From Asterias rubens (taxonomy: Eukaryota; Echinodermata; Asteroidea; Forcipulatida; Asteriidae), in assembly GCF_902459465.1 (NCBI RefSeq), contig NC_047076.1, forward strand, positions 9,308,146 to 9,372,145: a stretch of DNA of 64,000 bases, given 5' to 3'. The notes under the pieces were generated by a model that was given only the letters and a program-made list of their open reading frames with translations, searched no databases and was not told the DNA's origin. A program made the position numbers and the translations under genes. This document shows positions 23,600-36,300 of the stretch, one piece after another; positions within the stretch are counted from its first letter, which is position 1, and each line of letters begins with the position of its first letter.

Positions 23600-25490
23600 T
23601 TTGTAACCCGTTTCTTTTAGATTGTGCCTTATACCTAATTAATATACCTCCTTTAGTTTTCCTTTCTTAAATGCTGTTGTTTAACTCAATGAATTCTAAG
23701 CTATTGTTATTTATTTTTGTCGTGCGTTTGAATAAAATATTTGAAACTGTATATTGCCCGTTGACCACTTAAGGGATGTTCTGGTGAGTTCCGGTTGGTT
23801 TTAGGCGCTCTGTGTCGACTCTTTCTTTGTGTATGTGTATTTTATTCAGCAACCAACGAAAACACATCTAGAAGGACGGTAGGTCTATGGTGTGAAAAAT
23901 ATTATAATATAACTTAAATATTATAACTTGTACACCCCCCCCCCCCCACACACACACACACACTTTTATTATTATTATTATTATTATTATCACAATGGTA
24001 TATTACGCCGACCACCATCGTAAAAACTGGTACCCGCTACCTTAAAAATACCTTTACTCGCAAATTCACTAAAAACAATGATAAAAGTATAGTTTTATGA
24101 TTGTAAAAGCAATTGTTATAGATTATTGACTGTACTATTTCTTTGACGTAGTTTAATAAAATTGAATCAATTCAATTGTTAAATCACTAATAGAACAAAC
24201 ACACTTCTCAAAGTCATTTTAAGCTACACAATGCTGTGCTTCTGGGTGTTTTTTTATTGGATAAACACAACAAATTAATCATAGAATAAATATTATATTA
24301 GGATTGGAAAAATTTGTTAAATAATCAATTAAGTTGATCACGAAAACAGTTACAAGTTATTTTTTTTATTATTTCAAGATGTTGGCTAATACACCATACA
24401 AAAATATCACACTGAGTTTTGGTGAAGAACTGACAAATTAATTACTCATTAAAAACATATAAGCATGTTCTCACACTAATCTGTTTTCATGAAACTGCAG
24501 CAGACCTTCATACTAGATTGTTTTGCCACTAGGCATGTTTCACATATCTACTAATAATGATAATATTACTAATCATCATAATAAACTATTCATTTATAAA
24601 GAGCTTCATACGAAGTGCCTCACTGGTTTTAAACAAATTATATTAAATCATTCATAGTTATGTCCACTTTGCTCAGTATTTAAGATTGACTCGCACATAA
24701 GATCAATCTTAGCTCTAAGAGAATGAGAGAGCCACGGAATTTTGTTTTTGTTGCAAAATGAGGAATGCTTTGAAAAATGATGATTTTCATGATTTATGAT
24801 TATCTGTTTCTAGCATGTTACACTTTTACCAGCTAAAAAAAAAAATCATTTGTTAAATACATATGATTCATTAATCAAAACAAATACGTTCTTTCATTTC
24901 ATTCATGCACTCATAACTATAACAACCTTAGTTCAATGATAAAACAAAATAATAATTTGACATAAAAATCTAATTTTCATAGAAAAAAAAAATTAATTAA
25001 ATAAAAAAAGTAGTTTGAATTGCAAATGAAACGAGCAGAATTAAACAAAATTAATCACAAAGAGTTGGCAAGCAGTTAAAAGCTTTACTTGTTTAAATAA
25101 GGGTCATGTTCCCCTGAACAAGTAAATTGTTATGCTGATCATTCTATTTGCACTGTAAAATCGAGATTATCGCCAGAGTCTATTGTATGATCTTACCTTA
25201 CTTTTTAACATCTGGGATAATACTACAATTAATGTTTAAGGGTTTGGGTAAAACTGTATGTAATAGTGCTAACTCTTTCTATATATTAGTTGTCTTGGAC
25301 ATGCTTAAAATAAGTCAGTTTTTCAACCATACACTTTTTCCATTTGTGTCAGTCATCAATAATTGCCATGTAGTTTGCTAATAAAGATTGCGAATGGTTG
25401 GAGAGCCAGGATAGCCCCAGGAAGTACCCTCTAACTCTTTGGTAGCACACTGAACAGGTAAACTAGATTGTGTACAGAAGAAAAGCGGTG
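23600..25490. other. AT-rich stretch without recognisable genes
   Basis: It contains C, CA and TTA microsatellites at about 23,933-23,990 and many A/T runs. I found no exon with convincing splice sites or family similarity. Confidence 0.5.
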
Positions 25491-25494
25491 GGGT

Positions 25495-27483
25495 TTATAT
25501 CAGTCCATAAATATTGAGCAAGCTGCCCACAGGTGGCTGGTAGATGGGGGGTCGTCTCGATGGGATGTACTTGTTTATCTGCAATCAGACACATTAAAAC
25601 AGAAAAACAAGAAAATATGAATACTCGACAAACAACATTTTAAAATTTATGCAAAAGTTATCAGGAGTGAAAAACGATATCATTGTTTTACGTGTTCCTG
25701 AGTGCTTTCATATAATGGTCAGTAAACAGTGTAAGACACACACTGGCTTTTAATTTCTGTTCACATAGTTAAGTCGGGGGTTTTGTTTTCAAAATAAATA
25801 CCACTCAGCTGTTGTAAATCCACAAATTGAAATCAACAGTTATGTACATGTAATAGTCATGCAGCCAATATCATTGTTACAAACCCAGAGATGCCAACAT
25901 TGAATTTTAAAAAAGAGTAGCATCTCCCAAATGTTAAGGGCGAGCGCAGCTTGGGCTCCCTAAACCGATCTTTCTTTTACTCTCTACAATGCTAATTAGC
26001 TCATTTTCAGGCATTGTTGTGAAATACAATTACCTGTATGCATCAACAGAACAGCTACAAATGTTTATAATGGCCAGTGAAAAAAAAATTGAAAAAAAAA
26101 CCCTGATTTCCCTCATCTTCTGACTATGTTTCAAAAATAAATGTAACATACAAAAGGGTGGCCTTACATAAATGTAACATAAAAAAGGGTGGCCTTACTT
26201 AAATGTTTTTGTTTTAATGATCAGAAACGCAACAACAAGCTATTGGGAGAGTGAAGAAAAAAAAAAGAAAAAAACGTGTCCGGATTTTGGGCAAAAAATA
26301 CGTGTCCGTATTTTGGGCATTGTCTGGGCATTGTCTGGACATCGGCGCTACAATTACTGGTAGGAAAACATGGAAACTGTCTAGCTTAGACCTCACAGGC
26401 CACTCAGTTGAAGGTATTTTTGTTCAGAAGGTCTCCTTTTTTTTTGGCCAAGCTTCGATAAAGTACATGTACAGCCAGCGTGGGCACAATAATAGTGAAT
26501 ACATGAGGAATGAGGTTACTGTGATGTGACACGTTAGCTCACACACAAACTCATTCCCCACGCACGTGTGCACTATTCCCCCCCCCCCCCCCCAATCGTG
26601 TATTAGAGATCAATGGGTACGATCTTGCAGAAATCCACTAGCGTAGAAAATGCACTCAGCCGGCCAGCCAGCGGGGGAGGGCACACAACAATCATTCGGC
26701 GAGACACGTACATTGTTCGAGTGAATTCGCCGCTATTATTCAACACTGCGTTCTAAAATTAAAAGTGTTTTTTTCTTTTCTGTTACAATTGTTTTGATAT
26801 TTTTCTTAATTTTTATTTCCACTTCATAGTTCATTAGTTGTTTGCATGTATTGTACGATTTAATAAAATTATATTGGCCGGCTTGTTTGGCGTGTTTTAT
26901 TGAGTATTATCGTAGTGTCGTAGTCACGGCTCGAAATCGTATTTGCTACGCCCAAATCGTGTATGTTGGTATCTCTGCAAACCTGTATAAGTTATTGTTT
27001 TGCCCTCGTGCTTTTATGAAGTACTCATCATCAGCTCGTCTCTGCTAAATTCCATGAAGTCCTTATATCTGCTGGGCCCAAAACTCACGACTAATCAAGA
27101 TCCAAGACCAAGGTCTGCAGAAATTAAACCTGAATAACAAAACAAATTCACAAAAATAAATAAAATTAAGGGTTTACTGTGTAAGTTTGTCATTTCACTT
27201 GAAGTATAAAGGAACACCCCTGTACAACCTACAGTTACCTATGTCCACAATTAAAGACTGGACACTAGTCCATTTTGGAATACAGGAGAAAACAAAAACA
27301 TTTGTAAATTTAATGTGAACAAATCTTGACAGCATTAAATGGAATGAATAACTGAAACTGCAATAAAAGTCATATTCATAACGAAGGTAAAGTAACGTCT
27401 TAATACATTATTAACATACCTTTTGGGGGATGTAAAGTGAAGCCATTCCGTATGTAGTATTACATCTGTGCACTTTGCAGAAC
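25495..27483 (-). CDS. Probable small two-exon gene, 36-codon protein or C-terminal end
   Basis: Two candidate exons read in one frame on the minus strand. The upstream one is 27,483-27,420, with acceptor TTTTTGTATAG and donor GTATGT. The last is 25,578-25,495, with acceptor ATTGCAG and stop TAA at 25,497-25,495. The joined frame contains ATG at 27,446-27,444 in a good context (G at -3 and +4). From it the protein would be 36 residues beginning MASLYIPQ, basic and proline-rich in the middle (SRRPPIYQPP), with no signal peptide or membrane segment. Upstream of the ATG the exon stays open (FCKVHRCNTTYG), so it may instead be the C-terminal end of a longer protein. A GC-rich stretch and a GTAAGT donor near 28,353 could belong to a 5' untranslated exon. 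The family is not recognised. Confidence 0.4.
25580..27410. other. Intron or intergenic sequence, no gene recognised
   Basis: This would be the intron of the small minus-strand gene if that gene is real. It has a poly-C run at about 26,579-26,593, A-rich runs and short open frames with no recognisable features. Confidence 0.4.
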
Positions 27484-28352
27484 CTATACAAAAATAATTG
27501 CAAAACAAACTAAACTGTTATGCGTTACTAAATTAAATTAAAAAATGAAATTGAATCATCAAAGGTTTCCACAATTTATCAATGCAATTGAGTGATATTA
27601 ATGACAAACCTAAGTACATAACAAGCCCAGCTAACTATATTATCTTTTGATGACAGACTACCGAGTAGTTTTCTACTACTGTACACTATATATTATTACT
27701 GTAGGACGGTCCACACTAGAAACCAGTTATTGAAGAAAGGGGGGTTAACTCATGTCATAATCATGGAGGTTCGAAACCCCAACCAAGCCAACATTAAATT
27801 AATTAAACAGGGCAAAATAGAGCTGTCAGTTTCATCAGACGTCATTTATCATAAAAAATTATTGGCATGATTGGTGAGTCGGTGATTTTTTTATATTAAT
27901 TAACTATAATAAATATTACTCTATCTACTCTATTTAATAATGTATGGACGCCATACTACTAGTACTACTACTACTAGTGCACACATCTAGAGGAACATCG
28001 TGGAGGAAGGAAGTATGGAAACACATACAACAACACTGTCCTCCTGCTGTAATAAACTAGTAACACAAACATTTTATTGCATGTTTGCTGCCTGCATACC
28101 GTATGCAGTAAGTTACATGTACACAAAATGTACGATGCATGAGTTATGCGTACGAGTCTACGAGTTTTACGACTCACGAACGAAGGCATATTCCTAATTG
28201 CTGGTATTTCTATATTAGGCTGTTTTAATCTCACCACTGAATGAAGTACAATGGTCTATAAATTATAAAGGGTACTTTTACGTTTGTTTCAAGACTTATT
28301 TTCACTCGTTAATTTACAAAAAGTAAAACAAAACATCGTTCAGTACTTACTA

Positions 28353-28620
28353 AAATCACCATATACAACACGTTACAGCCTGCAAGCCTTCCATGATCTG
28401 TGTGTTGCCAAGCGGACAATGCACATGCGCGCAGCTCTTGTCCCCACGAAGACGAGCAAATGCGCACTTCGCAGCGTGAGGGTTCGATCAGATTTGGGGA
28501 TGAGTTAAGTTTGTGTCACTTCGTGAAAATGCCGGGTGGGCGCGCGCCGTTTTCACGAAGTGACAGTTATCTTGGTGTCAGTTCGTGAAAACGCAAACAG
28601 CGGTTTTCGACATGTATGTT
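28353..28620 (-). promoter_or_regulatory. GC-rich inverted-repeat cluster, possible promoter
   Basis: The stretch is richer in G, C and CpG than its neighbours. A perfect inverted repeat, TGTCACTTCGTGAAAA at 28,514-28,529 and its complement at 28,550-28,565, encloses a GCGCGCGCC core. Related words recur at about 28,577 (TGTCAGTTCGTGAAAA) and 28,759 (TGTCACTTCGTGG). On the minus strand a GTAAGT donor lies at about 28,353. A CpG-rich promoter with a 5' untranslated exon for the small minus-strand gene would fit, but so would a short fold-back transposon. Confidence 0.35.
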
Positions 28621-28814
28621 ACAAAACGTAAAACCGTTAAATACCATGGCAACACTTTTTTTGACTTTTAAACTCAATGAGAATGAAGATTTCCTTCAAC
28701 CCTAACGGAATATGTAAACAAAAAAGAAATCCGAAAAGGGTTAATTTTTGACATTCGTGTCACTTCGTGGGACCGGTGACGATATTTGCCATGATGGGAA
28801 ATCGTAAACAACAA

Positions 28815-28880
28815 ACGGACAACAACAACATTACAACAACAACAACAACAACAATAACATCAAACACAACAACAAATAAA
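28815..28880 (+). repeat. (CAA)n microsatellite
   Basis: A stretch of CAA triplets with a few interruptions (ACAACAACAACATTACAAC...). It is non-coding as far as I can see. Confidence 0.85.
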
Positions 28881-29537
28881 CTGCCAACTTTCTAAAGTTT
28901 TGATAATCCCAGTGTCCATAAGTATATGAAGCAAGTTTAATTTGTAATATTTATGCCGTTTAAATCTGTAGCTGTAACACTTTCACATCGTGACGGTTGC
29001 TTCTATACACTATTAACATCCCGTCAAGAATTAAGGACCGGAAGATTGAATACTGAACGAGTTTCAACCTGTCTTGTTACGTCACCATCCCAATGGTGAA
29101 GAACGACCGGTCCACGGCGGCACACGATTGGACATGTTTTGGTTGAAAACTAATCGGCTTTGACGTCATCTGTTGACTACTACCAGCATGAATGACCAGT
29201 GACCAGGGGTCATGTAGCCGTGTTTACAAACTGCGTTAATTGTGTATTGTCCATCAAACTCTGTGTTTACAGTTAGGGGCTGTTGGGTGGGGTGTATGGT
29301 ACTGCTTGCATTATTTCGTTTGAACCATATTTTTAACGCTGATGGAACAGATAAGTTCACAACACATGACATTTAACATGTTTTAACATTGTTTTAAGTC
29401 AATTAAATGGTACGGAATACTCAGTAGGCCTGTTACTATTATGTATTGTTATCTTACTTAATTCTACCACCTCATCAAGTTGTTTGTGTTTTTTCAAACT
29501 TGTCCCCAAAATACTGGTTAATCTTTCGACCCTTCAC

Positions 29538-29869
29538 AATGTTTTATTTTCTCTCTACACCTTGGACATCGATGGGTTGATTTGGGTGCTTTTGACATAA
29601 AATTAGTATTATTATTATTATTGTAATGTTTTACGTCTCGTATAATGTATTGTATGTGTATATCATTCTGCTGTCATCTGTATACAATAAAGTAAACGTA
29701 TGTTTGTATAAAATATAAAAAAAAAAAAATGTATAATATATATGTTTGAAATAATAATCACAAAATATTGTACCCCCAACATATAATTAACAATTGTTTC
29801 ACATAGGCTATAAAACGAAACAACAAATAGTACAAATGTTAACAAACTTCGTTAAAGAATTATCAACTC
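29538..29869 (-). repeat. Inverted copy of the insertion site, without the satellite (empty site)
   Basis: Read on the minus strand, this segment joins the sequence of 1-83 directly to that of 22,926-23,179, with TAA present once at 29,789-29,787. It therefore shows the state before insertion. Similarity ends at about 29,538 on one side and runs up to 29,869, where the window's left end limits comparison. Confidence 0.9.
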
Positions 29870-30229
29870 ATTAATCAGTGTACAAACAAAACCCAATACG
29901 GCGCGACAAAAGTTAGAATACATCAAATCATATAATATTATTAGCAGTCCTTCTTGGTAATTTAATTACGACAACAATGGAGCTATAAAAACTAAGTTTG
30001 TGGTTCTGAATTTCTCGTCGTTTAAATAACAACCAGTTTTCTCAATTGCGCAACGGTTGCGGAAGTTTGTGCTTATAGCGTTGATTCGTCCTATGACCCG
30101 CTTGAACATGTTTGGACACGATTGGAACGCTACAGACACTATGCGGTGGACTCCTACATTTTTGACCGGGATGTTCTTGCTTGACACGTCTTCGTTTTCA
30201 TAAAAATGACTTGTGTAATAGTTTAATTA
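29870..30229. other. No gene recognised
   Basis: AT-rich single-copy-looking sequence. A 73-codon minus frame at 29,966-30,187 has no recognisable motif. It may continue the inverted duplication beyond what the window allows one to compare. Confidence 0.4.
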
Positions 30230-30492
30230 GTTACACAATACATTGTACACTACATCGCTTAAGTTAAACAATCAAAAAAGACATATAAAAACACTATAGC
30301 TCAAATATTTATGAAATTATTCCATTATGCACCATAAGCATATACACCCCTTGCAGCATTATCGACCAATCCACTATTCACCGATACGTTCGGGGAAACT
30401 CCCACCTTCATCGAAGACCCACAATGACCCACATGACTGTGGGTCATGACCCGCCTTCAGAAAACGGGGTCATTTACGCATTATATACTACT
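30230..30492 (+). repeat. Direct duplicate, copy 1 (263 bp)
   Basis: Nearly identical to 31,847-32,109, starting GTTACACAATACATTG and ending TTATATACTACT. It contains a perfect inverted repeat, ATGACCCACA-TGAC-TGTGGGTCAT. The two copies are 1.35 kb apart. Confidence 0.9.
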
Positions 30493-31113
30493 CATATCTT
30501 TCAATTAACAAACAAAATACCCTTTAAAAAATATACTCAAAGTGTGCTAGATAAGTTATAAATGTGGTATAACGCCGTTTCACATAACACTCAAATCTAG
30601 ATTAACTCAAGGAATCACACACATTTCAAACGTTCCTGAAAAGCAACTCCATTTATTTCTGGAAAATTACCGAGTGACAATTATTAGAATTGTATATACT
30701 GTTGCTCTTGTCTCACAAGCAAAATGAGACAAGATAACAAAATCATCAGACTACATACAAAGATAACATGTTAAAGTTGTTTTCAACAAACTAATCAAAC
30801 AACAAAATGAATATACTATTGACCATTTACAAATACCCCAAACAGTTTCGCTATCCTATTGGTGGAGAGCACGTCACGTGTGGTGTTGAAACGTCACAAA
30901 CACGGCTAGGAGTGGTGTTTGAAGCTTTTATCATTATTATTAATTTATCAAAAAAGCAAAAAAAAAATCAAACTTGGCAGCCAGAGGCTGAATTTGCGTT
31001 TAAAATTACAGGGCATAAGGAAATATATATATATAATATTTTTTTAAATTACAGAAAATCATTACGAAGTATTAAATAACACACTGCTTGCTACAAGCTC
31101 GGTTAAGTGCTAC
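30493..31113. other. No gene; fragment of a dispersed repeat
   Basis: Around 30,826-30,905 the words ACAGTTTCGCTAT and GGTGGAGAG with CGTCACGTG also occur at about 52,195-52,240, so a dispersed element is represented. The rest is AT-rich and unassigned. Confidence 0.5.
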
Positions 31114-31481
31114 TATAGGTTTTCTCGGTCAATTTCGAAAAATGAGCAGCCAATTTAACCACCAGCCTATTCTATTTCGCATGAAATCGAATGCAATGTT
31201 GCGTCATTCGATTTAACGAAATAATCATTCAATTTAACAGTTCACCAAAGCAGCATTCAAATTCGCAGACGCTTCTGAGACGTGCGTGTCTCGAAAAAGA
31301 ATGACGATACGCTAAATTGAACAGAGTGCTAAAGGAATTTGACTCGACTCAAAACGAAATTGAATGGCCGATGCCTGAATTTGAAACACAGTAAAAACCG
31401 GAGAGGCAAAATAGCTTCTATTCGAACGCATGAAAATGAAATTGGCTGCTCATTTGCCGAATTTGACCGAGAAAACCTATA
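31114..31481. mobile_element. MITE with ~40-bp terminal inverted repeats
   Basis: Left end TATAGGTTTTCTCGGTCAA and right end TTGACCGAGAAAACCTATA are perfect inverted repeats. Behind them AATGAGCAGCCAATTT mirrors AAATTGGCTGCTCATT. The element is 368 bp, non-coding, and lies between the two 263-bp direct duplicates. A TATA or TA target duplication cannot be separated from the palindromic ends. Confidence 0.85.
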
Positions 31482-31846
31482 TTAGTTTAATATCTTAAAA
31501 GATCATAAATAGAAGCACGAAAAACCCCAATTGCACTACAAGAGCATACAGCAAGAAGCATGGTGTAAAAAAAATGTTACTATAAATACTAAGTAGCAAA
31601 CTTGCGGGTACAACCATGGAGGTAGAAATTGTAGAAGATCTCCTTTGAGGGAGTGTTGAAAGCAGCCGATGTGGTCTCGACGTTTCGAAACAGTATATCT
31701 GCTCGTCTTAAAGAGTGTTTAAACATAGGCGTGATGGGCAAGCTTTACGCTTGGCACCAATGTACATAATTCAATCAATACACTGGTAATCAAAGTAGGC
31801 CTATATACTTACTATTACGCGCACGCGGGTAGGTCCTGTTTCGCAC

Positions 31847-32109
31847 GTTACACAATACATTGTACATTACATCGCTTAAGTTAAACAATCAAAAAAGACA
31901 TATAAAAACACTATAGCTCAAATATTTATGAAATTATTCCATTATGCACCATAAGCATATACACCCCTTGCAGCATTATCGACCAATCCACTATTCACCG
32001 ATACGTTCGGGGAAACTCCCACCTTCATCGAAGACCCACAATGACCCACATGACTGTGGGTCATGACCCGCCTTCAGAAAACGGGGTCATTTACGCATTA
32101 TATACTACT
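31847..32109 (+). repeat. Direct duplicate, copy 2 (263 bp)
   Basis: Second copy of 30,230-30,492, with only isolated differences such as CATTGTACATTAC for CATTGTACACTAC. The flanking sequences differ on both sides. Confidence 0.9.
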
Positions 32110-32293
32110 GATATGTTTGTCAGCTGTGTTTTTTGCATGCCTATACATTATGGTATATTTCAATAAATACATCTTAGCTGTTCTCTATAAGGTATGTAAA
32201 CAATCAACAGCTGGGTGTAGATTCGTAAATATAATCCGCACTTCCATTAAGTTACGGCACAGAAATAGTTTCAAGCTATCTATTAACACTTAA

Positions 32294-32600
32294 AGGCACT
32301 GGACACCTTTGGTAATATTGTATAAGACCAGTATTCTCACTTGGTGTATCCCAATATTTGCATACATAAGCAAATCTGCGAACATTTTCACTCAATTGGT
32401 CATCTTTGCAAGAGAATTTAACAAAGAAAAAACACGTTGCACAATGTTTTTGCTTTCAGATGCCTAATTTCTTTTTTTTTTAATTCAAATATTTTTAGGA
32501 AAAAATTATCTCCTTCCCAAAGATTACGTTACTTCACTGGGAGCCGTTTCTCACAATATTCTATTCCATCGACAACTCTCCATTGCTCTTTACCAATTAA
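32294..32600 (-). mobile_element. piggyBac-like MITE, decayed copy
   Basis: It begins after TTAA with AGGCACTGGACACC and continues with sequence of the TTAA-flanked MITE family in minus orientation, including GTATTCTCACTTGGTGTATC and GGGAGCCGTTTCTCACAAT. The far end (TACCAATTAA) has lost the usual terminal repeat. Confidence 0.7.
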
Positions 32601-32739
32601 GTTTTTATGCTAATCATTATTATGTGCCTTTATCCTACGTACGCAACTGTTTGCAAGGCGGCGGTCGTACTGACCAGTGAGTATGGTTATTTGTTGAGAA
32701 CTCGAAGCAGCAGCACTGTTAAAGACGGGATATGGTGGG

Positions 32740-33130
32740 AGCGGTACCAGGTTGGCAGTCAGGTTGGTGTAGCGTTATCTTGCAGAGCCTTCTTCCTCTG
32801 GGACCCCGGTTCGAATCTCAACGAGTGCACAACGTGGATGGGGTTTTCAGTCCCTATTGACTGCGTGGGCTTCCCTGGAATAATTCCCTTGAATTTTCCT
32901 CCCACACCTAAATGTCTTCATTGTCTTCTCTCTTTTTCACTTGGCTGTTATACGAGCGTTGAGACAAAATATCCAGATCCAGCTCCAGTGATTTCAGCGG
33001 GATATACAGTTTGAGGGTTAGGAGGAGACCACGGGCAAAAACCATCCCCTACTAGAGATGGAGTGGGGACAGGGGAGAGAGTTGTTTGGCTTATTATCAT
33101 CTTCGGAAGTCTTCTGGGCTTGTAGGCTTG
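32740..33130 (+). mobile_element. tRNA-derived SINE
   Basis: A tRNA-like head at about 32,750-32,830 has a B box (GGTTCGAATCT) and an A-box-like TTGGTGTAGCG. It is followed by a body containing TTTTCCTCCCACACC. The D and anticodon arms do not form a clean cloverleaf, so it is not a functional tRNA gene. It lies just upstream of the asparagine synthetase coding exon. Confidence 0.65.
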
Positions 33131-33319
33131 ATATTAATTTTCTTAAAAAGTTCTTAAATCAAACTTGAAGCATTCTGAATGTGTTTCTTTCTCAATCCAA
33201 TTGATGTATTTCTATGGGATGAAATCTATGTTTACTGCAATGAAGGACATTATGTGTAGTTTTATAACTAAATCATTATTTCAGATTTATATCTTTACTC
33301 AATTTATCTTTTTAAACAG

Positions 33320-36300
33320 ATCGAGGTTTGGATTTCGTTGAGAAGGCAGCGTATTTTGATGCAAAATGTGTGGAATTTGGGCGATATTCGGCAGCGACCA
33401 AAACGTCTTCAAACAGTGCAAGAATTCGCTGAAAATAGCGCATCGAGGCCCTGACTCGTTCCGTGTTGAGAACATCAGCCATTACAGTAACTGCTGTCTA
33501 GCGTTTTATCAACTGGCCATCATGGATGACCTCTATGGTATGCAACCAATGCGAATCAAGAGCCATCCCAATATCTACGTTCTGTGCAATGGAGAAATCT
33601 ACAATCACCGCACTGTAAGTAAACCTCAGCTTGGGTCGAGCCATTTTAGGTCGTGTGGTATGGCCAAGTGCAAGGCCCAATGTCATAGAGCTGCTTAAAG
33701 GCAGTGGACACTGTTGGTAATTACTCAAAATATGTACTAACATAAAACCTAGTTACTTGGTAACAAGTAATGGGTAGAGGTTGGTAGTATGAAACATTGT
33801 GAGAAACGGCTCCCTCTGAAATGGAGTAGTTTTCGAGAAAGAAGTAATTTTCCACGAGTTTGATTTCGAGACCTCAGATTTACAATTTGAGGTCTCGAAA
33901 TCAAGCATATGAAAGCACACAACTTCGTGTGACAAGGGTGTTTTTTTCTGTCAAGATTATCTCGCAACTTCGACGACACATTAAGCTCAAATTTTCACAG
34001 ATTGGTTATTTTATGCATATGTTGAGATACAGCAAGTGGTCAGGGAAGACTGGTCTTTGACAACTACCAATAGAGTCCAGTGTCTTTAACGGCCGATTTT
34101 ATTGCTTACTGTTCGACTTGTCCGGTACATGCTTGCTGCACGAGAATGAATGACGTCACGATGCAAATCCATGGTGAAAGTCCAAGATGGGACACTAATT
34201 TGCATGCTAAGCTGTAAAATTGCTTACACCCGAGATTTTTGTTGTTGTTGCAAAGGTTAGGACAACGAAAATGTTGTGAGGTCGGAACCGATAATGGCAA
34301 ATGCAGAAACCGATCGCTTGATTCAAAATCCATCGCAACTTAGCGATGGGTTTTGGATAACGATTTCAACAAGTCTTTGCGACGAATTTACACATCGCTA
34401 AACAATTTATAGCAATGGCAATCTTGCGATGAGTCTTTAGCGCACAAGATAAGTTCATGGCAAATTTGTAACAAAATGTGCCATTTAGGGTTAATCAAAC
34501 CGTGTCACCAAATTTGAGACATTTTGCTGGTGGGTTCGTCAGAGGTCACTATTTTTAGCCGCCTGACAGAACGTTTATTTTCCCGTTTGTGTATTATCGC
34601 GACTCCAATGACTTGTGAATCGCACAACCAGCGACGTCGCAAGAGCGATGGATTTGTATGGTGGCCCTGAAGGGACACAGCCAGTCGTGAATATTTTTGC
34701 GACGTCGTGAATATTTTGGCGACGTCGCGAATTTATTCACGACAAGTCGCGAATATGTTTGCGACGTCGTGAATATTTTTGCGACGTCGTGAATTTATTC
34801 ACGACAAGTCGCGAATATTTTGGCGACGTCGCGAATTTTTTCACGACTAGTCGCGAATTTTTTCACGACTACTCGGGAACATTTTCATGACGTCGTGAAT
34901 ATTTCTGCGACTAGTCGCGAATATTTTTTCAGTAGCTTGAGTGTGTAATTACTGTATTCACAAGACGGCTTAGTAAGACTAAGTAAAAGCCGTCCCGTAC
35001 GATGATGGATCCGGAGGAGAATTCCGACTCTTGCAAATCGATGGTGGGTTGTTTAAACAAAACTAACGTTAACGTATGGCCCTAACGGTAGGACTAGGCC
35101 TAACGTTATAGTTTTACTAGTACTTTAGTAGGAGTAGGCTATCCTATGCTAGGCAATAAACGTTGGCACTTTCACTCTTCAGAAAAAAAACAACGTTATA
35201 TGTCACCCGCTCCTTCGTAATGATGAATATCGAGTAAATTTCATTTTTGAGTTTATCATAATAATCCCAACAAGCAAATCTCAACATTTTAAATAAAATA
35301 AAAATCATGATCATACGACCTTCCTGTCCAAAATAATATGTAATTTTCGATAACCTTGACACTATAAATTTTACGACCCGTTTTGAAAAACATAAACGCT
35401 AGAAAAATTTACTTTTAAAAGTGCGACGTCTCACACACTCATTAAAACAACTATTTTTACGAAATGAAAACATCAATTTTTAACCCCGGCGTAGTCGGAC
35501 CAACAATAGGTAAATTTTACAAACAACCCAATGATAAGTTTAATTATAATGTGTTGACAATTTCAGCAATAAATTTGACAATTTTTACCTGAAATGTTAG
35601 AGCAATTTGCGTTGTTATTTCCAACTTGACACGCGAGTTCGTTCCGTCACGGCAGGGTGCAACGCATCACGTAATCCCCCACCAAGTTTAACTGAAAGAT
35701 TAATCCTTTAGCATTCAGAATTATTTGGGTTTGGAGTAATTCAACCTTGAAAACCCCCGAAATATTGATGAAAATCAGACACTGTTTTTTCGAACTTCGA
35801 TAACAATTCTACTGGATAAAACCATAAAACATGGGGCCCCATACACATAGCCGAGTGGCAACAATCGTCATAGCTTGGCTCTCTACGCGTGCCGTGTAAG
35901 AATTACACACTCAAGCTACTGACAAAAATATTTACGACTAGTCGCGAATTTATTCACGACTAGTCGCAGAATTATTCACGACGTCGTAAAAATATTCGCG
36001 ACTAGTCGTGAAAATATTCGCGACTAGTCGTGAAAAAATTCGCGACGTCGCCAAAATATTCGCGACTTGTCGTGAATAAATATACGACGTCGCGAAAATA
36101 TTCACGACTGGCTGTGTCCCTTCAGGGCCACCATGAATTTGCGATCTCATTTCAAGTGTGACAGTGATGATCGCAAATTGGGACTTTAATGAAATCCGCG
36201 GTAGGTGGGCTACTTCCGCGCCACTCCTTTGACAGAGAAGCATTTTCCCTTACCCTCCCTCTTTTTAAAAAGATATTTACGCATTTTCCGAAATTTTTTA

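Noticed and set aside
32750..32830. Apparent tRNA gene
   Set aside because: B box is present but the cloverleaf is incomplete and a SINE body follows. The same applies at 45,281, 44,050 and 58,770.
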